The position numbers and the translations under genes are program-made. Shown in pieces: positions 37,730 through 46,278 of a stretch of 64,000 nucleotides of DNA (positions within the stretch are counted from its first letter, which is position 1; each line of letters starts with the position of its first letter). Source of the stretch: Fidelibacterota bacterium. GTDB lineage: Bacteria > Fidelibacterota > Marinisomatia > SCGC-AAA003-L08 > D37C17. Below the pieces are notes generated by a model. The model was given only the letters and a program-made list of their open reading frames with translations. It did no database searches and was not told the origin of the DNA. The stretch is from NCBI GenBank assembly GCA_004124405.1, contig SCKP01000001.1:78071-142070 (forward strand). The letters are read 5' to 3'.

Positions 37730-39376
37730 ATGGCTGAAAATAATTCCAGTTCTTTAATGGAAAAAGTAATCTCTTTGTCCAAACAGAGGGGATTTGTATT
37801 CCAAAGCAGTGAAATTTATGGAGGACTGAAATCGGCTTATGATTATGGTCCGCTTGGTGTTGAACTGAAGCGTAATATTATGAATGAATGGTGGCGCTCA
37901 ATGGTGCATGAGCGTGAAGATGTAATTGGTATTGATGCCTCTATCATTATGCATACAAAAGTATGGCATGCTTCCGGGCATTTAGCGGGATTTTCAGACC
38001 CCTTAGTAGATTGTCTCATTAGTAAGGAACGATTTAGAGCGGATAAAGCACCTAGACCAGTGGCAGGGGATGAACTACCCATTACCTGTGCCGATAAGGG
38101 TCAGGCAAAAAATTATGTAGAAGCCATACAAAAACGCTTCAATATTGAATTGAAGCGCAATGGAAAGACGCTGTACGGCATGAAAGTAATTGATGAAAAT
38201 ACCATGGGATTTTTCCCTGATGGTAGGGACAAACCCACTGAAACTTTTCCATATCGGGGATATGTAAGTCCCACTTTTGGAAGCCCATTTCTCAGTGATG
38301 AGCGCCAATTCAATTTAATGTTCCGCACCCACATTGGTCCAATTGATGTGTTGGGAGATATTACCTCTTATGTTGAAAAAAACAAAGAATTAGATGGGAA
38401 GGAACTGAGGACGGGCATAGAGGAAATAGTAAAAAAATCAGCAGTGTATCTCCGGCCTGAAACTGCCCAAGCCATGTTTGTCCAGTTTTTAAACTGTCAG
38501 CAATCCATGAGCATGAAAGTTCCTTTTGGCATTGCTCAAATGGGAAAGAGTTTCAGAAATGAAGTTACGGTTGAGCATTTCATCTTTCGTTCCTGTGAGT
38601 TTGAACAAATGGAAATGGAATTTTTTGTAGAACCGGGCACCCAGAAAGAATGGTTGGACTACTGGCGTGATAAAAGAATGGAATGGTGGCAAAGCTTTGC
38701 AAATGATCCGAGCAAATTCAGATATCGGGCTCATGAAAAAGATGAACTGGCCCACTATGCCGATGCCTGCTATGATATTGAATATGAATACCCCTGGGGT
38801 TTTGATGAGCTTGAGGGTGTAGCCAGCCGCACTGATTATGATTTGAAAAAACATGCTGAACATTCCGGCGCCAAGCTGAGTTATTTTGACCAGCAGAAAC
38901 AAGACCCGGATACCGGTAAAAACGGCTGGCGATATACGCCCTATGTCATTGAACCCGCTGCTGGGGTTACTCGTGGACTATTGGTGTATCTCCTAGATGC
39001 ATACCATGAAGAAACTGTGCCAAATGCAGATGGAGAAGATAGTACCCGAGTGGTGATGAAACTTCATCCCAGACTGGCCCCAATCAAAGTTGCAGTACTA
39101 CCTCTGGTAAAAAAAGAAGGCTTACCAGAAATTGCCAGGGAAATGGTGAGCGGATTTTTTAAAGCTGGAATCAATGCCCGCTATGATGAACAGCATTCCA
39201 TAGGCAAACGCTACCGCCGTCATGATGAGGCGGGCACGCCTTACTGTCTTACAATTGACGGCCAGACCAAGGAGGATGGTACAGTTACTATCCGGGACAG
39301 GGATACTATGAAACAAGAGCGGATACCTGTTAAAAAGGCAAAGGAAATAGTAAAGGAAAAATTAGCGCTGCATTAA
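37730..39376 (+). CDS. glyQS: Glycyl-tRNA synthetase, single-chain (alpha2) type
   Basis: The 548-residue enzyme charges tRNA-Gly. It is the dimeric class II type shared with archaea, eukaryotes and some bacteria, not the alpha2-beta2 form. Evidence is GFVFQSSEIYGGLKSAYDYGP at the N-terminus, motif 2 (FRNEVTVEHFIFRSCEFEQME), the ELEGVASRTDYDL glycine pocket, VIEPAAGVTRG of motif 3, and a C-terminal anticodon domain with GTPYCLTIDGQ. The AAGGATTTAAATG leader gives the start. It converges on the peroxiredoxin gene with overlapping stops. Confidence 0.97.
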   Translation: MAENNSSSLMEKVISLSKQRGFVFQSSEIYGGLKSAYDYGPLGVELKRNIMNEWWRSMVHEREDVIGIDASIIMHTKVWHASGHLAGFSDPLVDCLISKERFRADKAPRPVAGDELPITCADKGQAKNYVEAIQKRFNIELKRNGKTLYGMKVIDENTMGFFPDGRDKPTETFPYRGYVSPTFGSPFLSDERQFNLMFRTHIGPIDVLGDITSYVEKNKELDGKELRTGIEEIVKKSAVYLRPETAQAMFVQFLNCQQSMSMKVPFGIAQMGKSFRNEVTVEHFIFRSCEFEQMEMEFFVEPGTQKEWLDYWRDKRMEWWQSFANDPSKFRYRAHEKDELAHYADACYDIEYEYPWGFDELEGVASRTDYDLKKHAEHSGAKLSYFDQQKQDPDTGKNGWRYTPYVIEPAAGVTRGLLVYLLDAYHEETVPNADGEDSTRVVMKLHPRLAPIKVAVLPLVKKEGLPEIAREMVSGFFKAGINARYDEQHSIGKRYRRHDEAGTPYCLTIDGQTKEDGTVTIRDRDTMKQERIPVKKAKEIVKEKLALH

Positions 39377-39843
39377 GTCTGGCTCAGATCGGCAAAATCG
39401 TTTAAAATATCCTTGGCGTGAGATTTCACAGAAACTTTTTCATACACATTTTCAACAAGACCCTTTTCATCAATAATGATGGTTACACGGGAAATTCCCA
39501 TATATTCTCTGCCCAAAAATTTCTTTTTACCCCACACACCGTAAGCTTTCAGCATATCACGACTTTCATCGCTTAATAGTGGATATGGAAACCCCTGTTT
39601 ATCAGCAAACTTTTTCTGTTTAGCTGGGGAATCTGCTGAACAACCAAGAATCTGAATGTTCTGATCTTCATAATTTTGGAATTCATCCCGGAATCCCTTG
39701 CCTTCAACTGTTCAGCCGGGAGTACTGGCTTTGGGATAAAACCATAGAACAACTTTTTCCCCTGTAAAATCTGATAATGACACAGAATTATTATCGGCAT
39801 CTAATAGAGTAAAATCTGGCGCTTTATCTCCAACTTTTATCAT
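39373..39843 (-). CDS. Selenocysteine-containing peroxiredoxin (BCP/PrxQ family), UGA read-through
   Basis: Reading across an in-frame TGA at 39714-39712 gives one intact 156-residue peroxiredoxin. The family start VGDKAPDFTLLDAD is followed by VVLWFYPKASTPG, then codon 44 (UGA), then TVEGKGFRDEF. In relatives this position is the peroxidatic Cys of PG-C-T, so UGA replaces exactly the catalytic residue and is best read as selenocysteine. Both flanks align with the family without gap, and the C-terminal half (AYGVWGKKKFLGREYMGISR) is intact. The resolving Cys usual at +5 is a lysine; the only other Cys is C68 in ILGCSADS. The start at 39843 follows GGAG with 6-base spacing. It is divergent from a UGA-containing glutaredoxin. 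Confidence 0.9.
39678..39696 (-). promoter_or_regulatory. Candidate bacterial SECIS hairpin in the peroxiredoxin mRNA
   Basis: Starting 16 nt after the UGA, GGATTC pairs with GAATTCC (one bulged T) around the loop CGGGAT, which lies at +22 to +27. Bacterial SECIS elements typically place the apical loop about 16-37 nt after UGA and have a G in the first two loop bases; both hold here. The stem is short, and the fold was drawn by eye. Confidence 0.55.
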
Positions 39844-39859
39844 TTGGATCTCCATTATT

Positions 39860-39886
39860 ATTATAGTTTAGAATTACTTTTCACAA
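39860..39886 (-). promoter_or_regulatory. Candidate sigma-70-type promoter of the peroxiredoxin gene
   Basis: On the minus strand TTGTGA (39886-39881) and a perfect TATAAT (39865-39860) are separated by 15 bases, slightly short. Transcription from here would give a leader of about 10 bases containing the GGAG ribosome-binding site. This supports the ATG at 39843 over the one at 39855. Confidence 0.4.
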
Positions 39887-39928
39887 TATTGAATGGTTTA
39901 AATTACCACCCATTATTAATGAGGAAAA

Positions 39929-40180
39929 ATGATTAAAATATATTCTACAAACTGGTGAGGGTCTTGCATTGCAGCAAAAAAAGTGCTGGATGACATGGGT
40001 TTGTCATACGAAGAAATCAACATTGAAGAACAAGGGATCAGCCGAGAAGAACTGGTGAATATCACAGGCAACCATTCTGTACCTCAAATTGTAATTAATG
40101 GTGCATTTATCGGCGGATTTGATAAGCTGCTGCAATTAAATCAATCAGGAAAGTTGAAGGAATTACTTGCCAATAGCTGA
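39929..40180 (+). CDS. Selenocysteine-containing glutaredoxin, UGA read-through
   Basis: The frame from ATG 39929 (preceded by GAGG) gives an 83-residue glutaredoxin if TGA at 39956-39958 is decoded. It reads MIKIYSTNW, UGA at codon 10, GSC, then IAAKKVLDDMG. In glutaredoxins the W is followed by the catalytic Cys of CxxC, so UGA occupies the nucleophile and C13 is the second residue of a UGSC motif. The remaining thioredoxin fold is intact, with the cis-Pro strand SVPQIVING and the GSH-binding GGFDKL. Length is normal for the family. No signal peptide is visible. Its likely job is reducing the adjacent selenoperoxiredoxin or glutathione mixed disulfides. Confidence 0.9.
39972..39988 (+). promoter_or_regulatory. 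Candidate bacterial SECIS hairpin in the glutaredoxin mRNA
   Basis: CAGCA pairs with TGCTG around the 7-base loop AAAAAAG, with the loop at +19 to +25 from the UGA. Position fits bacterial SECIS elements. The stem has only 5 bp and the first two loop bases are A, so this is a weaker candidate than the one in the peroxiredoxin gene. Confidence 0.4.
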
Positions 40181-40811
40181 ATTAAAAAGAGAAAAAATGC
40201 TGGATTATTGTAAAGACCAATCCAGTGCTGACTCAGAATTACTAACTGAATTAGAAAAATATACTTGGGATAATGAAGATGTTCCCCAAATGATTAGTGG
40301 GCAATTGGTGGGGAATTTTCTGCAGTCTGCTATTAAAATGATACACGCCCAATACATAGTTGAAGTAGGAACTTTTACCGGCTATAGCGCTCTAAAAATG
40401 GCTGAAGCATTACCTGTAAATGGAGAGGTTCATACCTGTGAGCTTATGGACAAACATGCCCGAACGGCTCAATCATTTTTTGATCGATCGAAACATGGAA
40501 GCAAAATTACTATTCATAGGGGACCAGCCTTAGAAAGTCTTGAGCAGATGAAATCCGGGAGTTTTGATTTAGCATTCATTGATGCGGATAAGTCCAATTA
40601 TCTGGAGTATTATTCACGCTGTATCACCCTGATAAGGTGTGGCGGAGTAATAGTTTTAGATAATATGCTCTGGGGTGGCGATGTGCTGGATCCACAGGAT
40701 GAAGATGCCAAAGCTCTGAGAAAAACGGGAGAGTTTATCCAAAATGATGCAAGGGTATTTAATACATTGTTGCCCATCCGGGATGGGTTGATGCTGTGTA
40801 TAAAAAATTAA
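40167..40811 (+). CDS. Class I SAM-dependent O-methyltransferase (caffeoyl-CoA OMT-like)
   Basis: The 214-residue protein matches the small O-methyltransferase family: ISGQLVGNFLQS, SAM motif I VEVGTFTGYSALKMAEALP near residue 68, AFIDADKSNYLEYY with the metal/SAM Asp, and VIVLDNMLWGGDVLD. The methyl acceptor is unknown. The TTG at 40167 overlaps the glutaredoxin gene by 14 bases and has AAGGA five bases upstream; ATG 40197 is the alternative start. Overlap implies co-transcription with the selenoglutaredoxin. Confidence 0.9.
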   Translation: MPIAELKREKMLDYCKDQSSADSELLTELEKYTWDNEDVPQMISGQLVGNFLQSAIKMIHAQYIVEVGTFTGYSALKMAEALPVNGEVHTCELMDKHARTAQSFFDRSKHGSKITIHRGPALESLEQMKSGSFDLAFIDADKSNYLEYYSRCITLIRCGGVIVLDNMLWGGDVLDPQDEDAKALRKTGEFIQNDARVFNTLLPIRDGLMLCIKN

Positions 40812-40823
40812 AAGCAATAAACC

Positions 40824-40899
40824 GCAAAGAGCGCTGAGAAACCGTAGAGAAAAATATTTGCAAATCCTTTTCACCTTCTTTGCGAGCTCTGCGGTAAAA
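40824..40899. repeat. Imperfect inverted repeat between the O-methyltransferase and coaBC
   Basis: The gene-free stretch contains ACCGCAAAGAGCGCTGAGAA and, about 35 bases later, TTCTTTGCGAGCTCTGCGGT. Their outer parts (ACCGCA and TGCGGT, AGAA and TTCT) are complementary and the middle is only partly so. It resembles dispersed intergenic repeats seen in several AT-rich genomes and could form a hairpin. Mobility or function is not shown. Confidence 0.45.
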
Positions 40900-40910
40900 A
40901 CTATTAAATA

Positions 40911-42092
40911 ATGAAAAATAAAAACATACTCATAATAGTAACGGGCTCAATAGCAGCTTATAAGGCTTGTGAGGTAGTGCGCCTGCTCAGGAAGGAAGGC
41001 GCCAATGTACAGGTGATGATGTCCAAATCTGCATTGGAATTTGTTGGCAAGGCAACCTTTGCAGCTCTCACTAATAATGAAGTTATCACCGAAATTTTTC
41101 CCGATACGCCCAAAGCAGGACTTGAACATATTGAAATGGCCATGGAATTGGATGCCATTGTGGTAGTTCCTGCAACGGCAAATACCATCTGTAAAACAGC
41201 CAATGGTGTGGCAGATGATGTGGTAAGCACAACACTTTCCGTCTGTGAGCAGCCAACACTGTTTGCCCCGGCTATGAATTTCCGCATGTGGCAAAATCCC
41301 GCTACCATGGAAGCGGTGGAAAAACTGCGAAAAAAAGGCTGTATGGTTTTAGATCCTGAAGAAGGTCAGCTTGCTAGCCTGCATGAGGGCGAAGGGCGAC
41401 TGCCGAAAATTATTGACATCATGAATGGTATTCGTAATTTATTTGAGATGCCCCTGCCCCTAGCGGGAAAGAAAGTATTGGTTACTGCAGGGCCAACCCG
41501 AGAAGCCATTGACCCTGTGCGCTTTATTTCAAACCGCTCCAGTGGTAAAATGGGATACGCCCTGGCTGAAAAAGCGAGGAATATGGGTGCATCGGTAATC
41601 TTAATTTCTGGCCCCGTATCACTTCCACCAATCCCAGAAATTGAAATGATTTATGTGGAAACAGCAGAAGAAATGGGCGTTTCCGTACAGGCAAATTGCA
41701 ATGATGCTGACCATCTGTTTATGGTAGCTGCTGTTGCAGATTATTCCCCTGTAAACCCTGCAGATCAAAAGATAAAACGAAACAGTGAAAATAAATCCAT
41801 TGAACTCAAACCGGCACTGGATATTCTAAAATCTATTAAAGGGAAAACAAAAGGGAAAGTCATCGCCTTTGCTTTGGAAACCCATGATGGAGAATCTGAA
41901 GCACAGAGGAAATTGGTGGAAAAGGGCGTTGATTTTATTGTTCTCAATTATGCAAATGAAGAGGGAGCCGGCTTTGAATCTTCAACCAATCGTGTTACAA
42001 TTTTCAGTAAATCTGGGAATCAAATTGAATTAAAAAAAGACCGCAAAGATAGAATTGCCCAAAAGATTATCGAGTATACCCTGAATAATTAA
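40911..42092 (+). CDS. coaBC: Bifunctional phosphopantothenoylcysteine decarboxylase / phosphopantothenate-cysteine ligase
   Basis: The 393-residue protein performs two steps of coenzyme A synthesis. The N-terminal CoaC flavodomain has [19 protein letters not shown], the [19 protein letters not shown] stretch and [13 protein letters not shown]. The C-terminal CoaB domain starts at [20 protein letters not shown], with [15 protein letters not shown] for nucleotide binding, the AAVADYSP block and [10 protein letters not shown]. It has a normal length and no frame problems. Confidence 0.96.
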   Translation: MKNKNILIIVTGSIAAYKACEVVRLLRKEGANVQVMMSKSALEFVGKATFAALTNNEVITEIFPDTPKAGLEHIEMAMELDAIVVVPATANTICKTANGVADDVVSTTLSVCEQPTLFAPAMNFRMWQNPATMEAVEKLRKKGCMVLDPEEGQLASLHEGEGRLPKIIDIMNGIRNLFEMPLPLAGKKVLVTAGPTREAIDPVRFISNRSSGKMGYALAEKARNMGASVILISGPVSLPPIPEIEMIYVETAEEMGVSVQANCNDADHLFMVAAVADYSPVNPADQKIKRNSENKSIELKPALDILKSIKGKTKGKVIAFALETHDGESEAQRKLVEKGVDFIVLNYANEEGAGFESSTNRVTIFSKSGNQIELKKDRKDRIAQKIIEYTLNN

Positions 42093-42177
42093 GGCCAAAA
42101 TTTAAAAAACTATTTTATAACTTAATTCAATACTAACCACCAGGGTTTAAATTTTTGTAAATTACAGGCTAGGCATT

Positions 42178-43218
42178 ATGATAGAATCCTACAAAGACAC
42201 CGATCAAATCACATCGCCAGATAAATTTGAAGAAGACGTATTAGTCGAGCAAACTTTACGTCCAAGCTGTTTTGACGACTTTATTGGGCAGCAGGAAACA
42301 GTAGAAAATTTAAAGGTATATATTGAAGCGGCATCTCAAAGAGATGAGGCTTTAGATCATGTGCTGTTGTTTGGACCTCCGGGACTCGGGAAAACGACTT
42401 TGGCTGGTATCATCGCCAGGGAAATGAACGTAAATATAAAAGTTTCTTCGGGACCGGTGATGGACCGACCTGGAGACTTGGCAGGCATTTTAACCAATTT
42501 CTCAAAACAGGATGTATTTTTTATAGATGAAATTCATCGTCTTCCCACCGTAGTAGAGGAGTATCTCTATTCCGCCATGGAAGATTTTACCATTGACATT
42601 ATGCTGGACAAAGGACCCAGTGCGCGATCTGTTCAGCTAAATTTGAATCCATTTACACTAGTTGGGGCAACCACTCGGCTTGGAAATCTCACCTCACCCA
42701 TGCGGGATCGATTTGGGGTGGTACTGCGGTTGGATTTTTATGAAGATGAAGATTTATTGGAAATTATTACCCGATCTTCAAAAATATTAGATATTGAAAT
42801 ACATGAAGCCGGCGCCGTAGAAATTGCACGTCGCAGCCGGGGGACACCACGTATTGCAAATCGTATATTGCGCCGTGCTCGAGATTTTGCACAAATTAAA
42901 TCTGACGGTGTTATCAATTTAGATGTAGCCAAATCATCTTTAAACAGGTTGGGAATTGATGAAAATGGATTAGATGATATGGATAGGAGAATTCTCACAG
43001 CTCTGGTTGAAAAATTCAATGGAGGTCCCGTTGGATTGGAATCGCTGGGTGTGGCAATTTCTGAAGATGCCAGAACAATTGAAGAAGTTTATGAGCCCTA
43101 TCTCATTAAAGAAGGGTTTATCCAAAGAACATCCAGAGGTAGAAAAGCTTTAGCTAAAACCTTTACCTATCTGGATGTTGAAATACCGGATGAAAATGAT
43201 CAAGTTAAATTATTTTAA
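42178..43218 (+). CDS. ruvB: Holliday junction branch migration ATPase RuvB
   Basis: RuvB is the hexameric AAA+ motor that drives branch migration with RuvA. The 346-residue protein has [21 protein letters not shown], Walker [17 protein letters not shown], Walker [11 protein letters not shown], the sensor [20 protein letters not shown], and a C-terminal winged helix with [13 protein letters not shown] and [10 protein letters not shown]. ruvA and ruvC are not nearby. It lies 14 bp ahead of queA; in many bacteria ruvB and queA are adjacent. Confidence 0.98.
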   Translation: MIESYKDTDQITSPDKFEEDVLVEQTLRPSCFDDFIGQQETVENLKVYIEAASQRDEALDHVLLFGPPGLGKTTLAGIIAREMNVNIKVSSGPVMDRPGDLAGILTNFSKQDVFFIDEIHRLPTVVEEYLYSAMEDFTIDIMLDKGPSARSVQLNLNPFTLVGATTRLGNLTSPMRDRFGVVLRLDFYEDEDLLEIITRSSKILDIEIHEAGAVEIARRSRGTPRIANRILRRARDFAQIKSDGVINLDVAKSSLNRLGIDENGLDDMDRRILTALVEKFNGGPVGLESLGVAISEDARTIEEVYEPYLIKEGFIQRTSRGRKALAKTFTYLDVEIPDENDQVKLF

Positions 43219-43232
43219 ATGAAAGGAAGAGT

Positions 43233-44291
43233 ATGTTTTTTGGGTCTGTAGAAAAACCACCAAGATTATCAGAGTTTGAATTAGAAGTTCCAGAAAAACT
43301 TGTTGCCAAGGATCCCTTGAAAAAAAGAGACGAGTGTAAACTGATGGTATTAAATCGAGCAGAACAAACCATCGAACATCGTCAGTTTAAAGATATAGTT
43401 GATTATTTTAATAAGGGTGATGTATTGGTAATGAATAACACCCGTGTATATCCTGCAAGATTGTATGCCAATAAGGATAAGTCAGATGCAAGAGTAGAGG
43501 TGTTTTTGCTGCGGGAGCTGGCAGATGATTTATGGGAAGCCATGGTGAAGCCTGCGCGGAAAGTCCGCATTGGGAATAAGCTCTGGTTCAGTAAAAAAAT
43601 ATCCTGTGATGTAATTGATAATACAGTGTCCGGCGGACGGGTATTACGATTTGAAACTGATGCAGCATCACTCTATCCTTTCATCGAAAAAGTAGGACAT
43701 TCACCCCTGCCGCCCTATATTGATCGCGAATCTATTCCATCAGACAAAATATATTACCAAACAGTTTATGCTTCTGAGCGGGGGTCGGTTGCGGCGCCCA
43801 CTGCCGGGATTCATTTTACAAAAGCAATATTGAATAAAATGGAAAAAAAGGGTGTTATATTAGCTTATGTTACTCTCCATATTGGGTTAGGAACATTTCG
43901 CCCCATAATGGTTGAGGATTTAACCAGACACCAAATGGATTCAGAATACTTTCATGTTCCTCCGGAAACAGCTGAAATTATTAATAAAGCCAAATCACAC
44001 AAAAAATTAGTAGGTGTTGTAGGAACGTCTACAGCGCGAGCATTGGAGACAGTGGTTGTATCAGGTTTTCAAATAACAGCCAGAAGAGGATGGACAGATA
44101 AATTTATCTATCCACCTTATGAATTTAAAATGTGTGATAAATTCATTACCAATTTGCACCAGCCAAAATCTACGCTGATGATGCTAACAGCAGCTTTTGC
44201 GAAAAAGGATTTCATTTTGAAGGCCTATAAAGAAGCTATTAAGAATAAATACAGATTTTATTCTTATGGTGATTCCATGATTATTATTTAA
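43233..44291 (+). CDS. queA: S-adenosylmethionine:tRNA ribosyltransferase-isomerase
   Basis: QueA transfers ribosyl from SAM to preQ1-modified tRNA to give epoxyqueuosine. The 352-residue protein has DVLVMNNTRVYPARL, VEVFLLREL, the SVAAPTAGIHFTKAIL signature, VTLHIGLGTFRPI, and the C-terminal NLHQPKSTLMMLTAAF. A good AGGAAG ribosome-binding site precedes the ATG. Together with queF at 1.5 kb it marks the queuosine pathway. Confidence 0.97.
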   Translation: MFFGSVEKPPRLSEFELEVPEKLVAKDPLKKRDECKLMVLNRAEQTIEHRQFKDIVDYFNKGDVLVMNNTRVYPARLYANKDKSDARVEVFLLRELADDLWEAMVKPARKVRIGNKLWFSKKISCDVIDNTVSGGRVLRFETDAASLYPFIEKVGHSPLPPYIDRESIPSDKIYYQTVYASERGSVAAPTAGIHFTKAILNKMEKKGVILAYVTLHIGLGTFRPIMVEDLTRHQMDSEYFHVPPETAEIINKAKSHKKLVGVVGTSTARALETVVVSGFQITARRGWTDKFIYPPYEFKMCDKFITNLHQPKSTLMMLTAAFAKKDFILKAYKEAIKNKYRFYSYGDSMIII

Positions 44292-44318
44292 AGCTTCCTG
44301 AAAGGATAATTCTTTACA

Positions 44319-44801
44319 TTGCCTACACGCATAGGAAATGGTTTTGATGTGCACCAGCTTGAGGCGGGAACCCCTCTTATAATCGGAGGGGTTTCTATTC
44401 CTTATCCTAAAGGTTCTAAAGGTCATAGTGATGGTGATGTGCTATTCCATGCAATTGTGGATGCCCTGTTAGGCTCATTAGCTCTGGGCGACATTGGTAT
44501 GCATTTCCCCTCTTCCGATGTCCGCTGGAAAGATACAGACAGCAGAAATTTCTTAGAATATGCTTTTAAACAAATAAAAGAAAAAGGTTATGCAGTTGAC
44601 AATATTGATTCTGTAATAATTCTTCAAAAACCTGCATTAGCCCCCCATATATTGGAAATGCGAAAAAATATTGCTCAAATTCTTTCTACAGATTTAGACC
44701 AGATATCTGTAAAGGCTACCACTACGGATACATTAGGCTATATTGGTAAAGGTGAGGGAATTGCGGCAGCTGCAGTAGTTCTTATTTCCAATGGAAGCTA
44801 A
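44319..44801 (+). CDS. ispF: 2-C-methyl-D-erythritol 2,4-cyclodiphosphate synthase
   Basis: IspF forms the cyclodiphosphate intermediate of the MEP isoprenoid pathway. The 160-residue protein begins RIGNGFDVHQL, whose Asp and His bind zinc, and continues GHSDGDVLFHAIVDALLGSLALGDIG and FPSSDVRWKDTDS. The tail has VKATTTDTLGYIGKGEGIAA. Translation starts at TTG 44319. The last 11 bases overlap gltX. Confidence 0.97.
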   Translation: MPTRIGNGFDVHQLEAGTPLIIGGVSIPYPKGSKGHSDGDVLFHAIVDALLGSLALGDIGMHFPSSDVRWKDTDSRNFLEYAFKQIKEKGYAVDNIDSVIILQKPALAPHILEMRKNIAQILSTDLDQISVKATTTDTLGYIGKGEGIAAAAVVLISNGS

Positions 44802-46212
44802 AGTTAGATTTGCCCCCAGCCCTACCGGGCATCTGCATGTTGGGGGACTTCGTACAGCACTATTTAATTACCTCTATGCTAAAAAAGTGGGAGGCAGAAT
44901 TGTCCTTCGTATTGAGGACACAGACCAATCTCGAAAAGTAGAAAATGCTGTTGAAAATCTGATATCTACATTGGAAGCATTACAGATTCACTTTGATGAG
45001 GGTCCAACTCAAGGAGGAGATTGTGGACCCTATTTTCAGTCTGAACGAATCTCAATTTATAATGAACATATTAAGCGTCTGCTTGATAGCGGTGATGCCT
45101 ACCCCTGTTTCTGTCCGGTGGAAAAATTGGAAGAAACACGAAAAAAACAATCAGAAGCCAAACACACCATCAAGTATGATCGCCATTGTCTTAAATTAGA
45201 TGCAGCAGAAGCGCGGAAAGGGATGGAAACAGAACCACATGTAATTCGAATGAAGGTACCGAATGAGGAAGAAGTGGTTTTTTTTGATGTGGTGCGGGAG
45301 CGTGTTGCTATTCGCTGCGAAGAACTAGATGATCAAGTTTTAATTAAGTCTGATGGATTTCCCACCTATCATTTTGCCAACGTTGTGGATGATCATTTAA
45401 TGGGAATTACCCATGTATTGCGGGGGGAAGAATGGCTGCCATCGACACCTAAACATGTTTTATTGTATCAATTTTTCAACTGGAAACAGCCAAAGTTTAT
45501 TCATCTTCCTTTATTATTAAACCCGGATAAAAGTAAGCTCTCAAAACGCCAGGGAGATGTGGGCGTTGAAGACTATTTGAAAAAGGGTTATCTGCCTGAA
45601 ACACTTATTAATTTTGTTGCCCTATTAGGTTGGCACCCCAAAAATGAGCAAGAACTTTTCAGCCTATCAGATCTGGAAAAAGAATTTTCCATTAAGCGGA
45701 TTAATAAATCCGGGGCGGTGTTTGATATTGAAAAATTAAAATGGATGAATGGTCAGTATTTAAAAAATCTGCCTATTGAAACCATTATGAATTATGCAGC
45801 ACCTGTTTTTAAATCTGCAGGATTGGAAACTACAGATGTTAGAAAATTTAATGCTGTTATTGAAAATGCACGAAAGCGGGCAGATACAATCCACGAAATG
45901 ATAGAACATTCCACTCCTTTTTATACCGAATTAAAATTTTCAGGTGAGGATGAAAATCTTTTAAAAAATGATTCTTCACAAAAAGTATTGACATATTTCT
46001 CTGAAAAATTATCGGGACAATCAAAATGGACAGAGGCAGAGATAAAATCATTTGTGAATGAAACTGCAGAAGCCACCGGTGTAAAAGGAAAGGACCTTTA
46101 CGCACCATTACGACTGGCATTGTTTGGCTCTCCCCATGGGCCAGATATATCCCTGCTCATTGATATTTTGGGCGTAGATACTGCAGTAAATAGGATAAAA
46201 TTGCATATTTAG
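44791..46212 (+). CDS. gltX: Glutamyl-tRNA synthetase
   Basis: This 473-residue class I synthetase has the HIGH-like motif in FAPSPTGHLHVGGLRTALFN and the KMSKS equivalent KLSKRQGD near residue 250. LRIEDTDQSR and HVLRGEEWLPSTPKHVLLY are the active-site blocks. The C-terminal helical anticodon domain ends VNRIKLHI. It overlaps ispF and is followed 66 bp later by glnS, so Glu and Gln charging genes are side by side. Confidence 0.97.
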   Translation: MEAKVRFAPSPTGHLHVGGLRTALFNYLYAKKVGGRIVLRIEDTDQSRKVENAVENLISTLEALQIHFDEGPTQGGDCGPYFQSERISIYNEHIKRLLDSGDAYPCFCPVEKLEETRKKQSEAKHTIKYDRHCLKLDAAEARKGMETEPHVIRMKVPNEEEVVFFDVVRERVAIRCEELDDQVLIKSDGFPTYHFANVVDDHLMGITHVLRGEEWLPSTPKHVLLYQFFNWKQPKFIHLPLLLNPDKSKLSKRQGDVGVEDYLKKGYLPETLINFVALLGWHPKNEQELFSLSDLEKEFSIKRINKSGAVFDIEKLKWMNGQYLKNLPIETIMNYAAPVFKSAGLETTDVRKFNAVIENARKRADTIHEMIEHSTPFYTELKFSGEDENLLKNDSSQKVLTYFSEKLSGQSKWTEAEIKSFVNETAEATGVKGKDLYAPLRLALFGSPHGPDISLLIDILGVDTAVNRIKLHI

Positions 46213-46278
46213 AAACCACTTTTACCTTGATATCTCATAGTTAGTGTTTGATATTTCATGGTATAATTATTAAAAATA

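Noticed and set aside
38489..38902. Open frame antisense to glyQS
   Set aside because: Hydrophobic-looking but entirely inside a well-supported synthetase gene; shadow frame.
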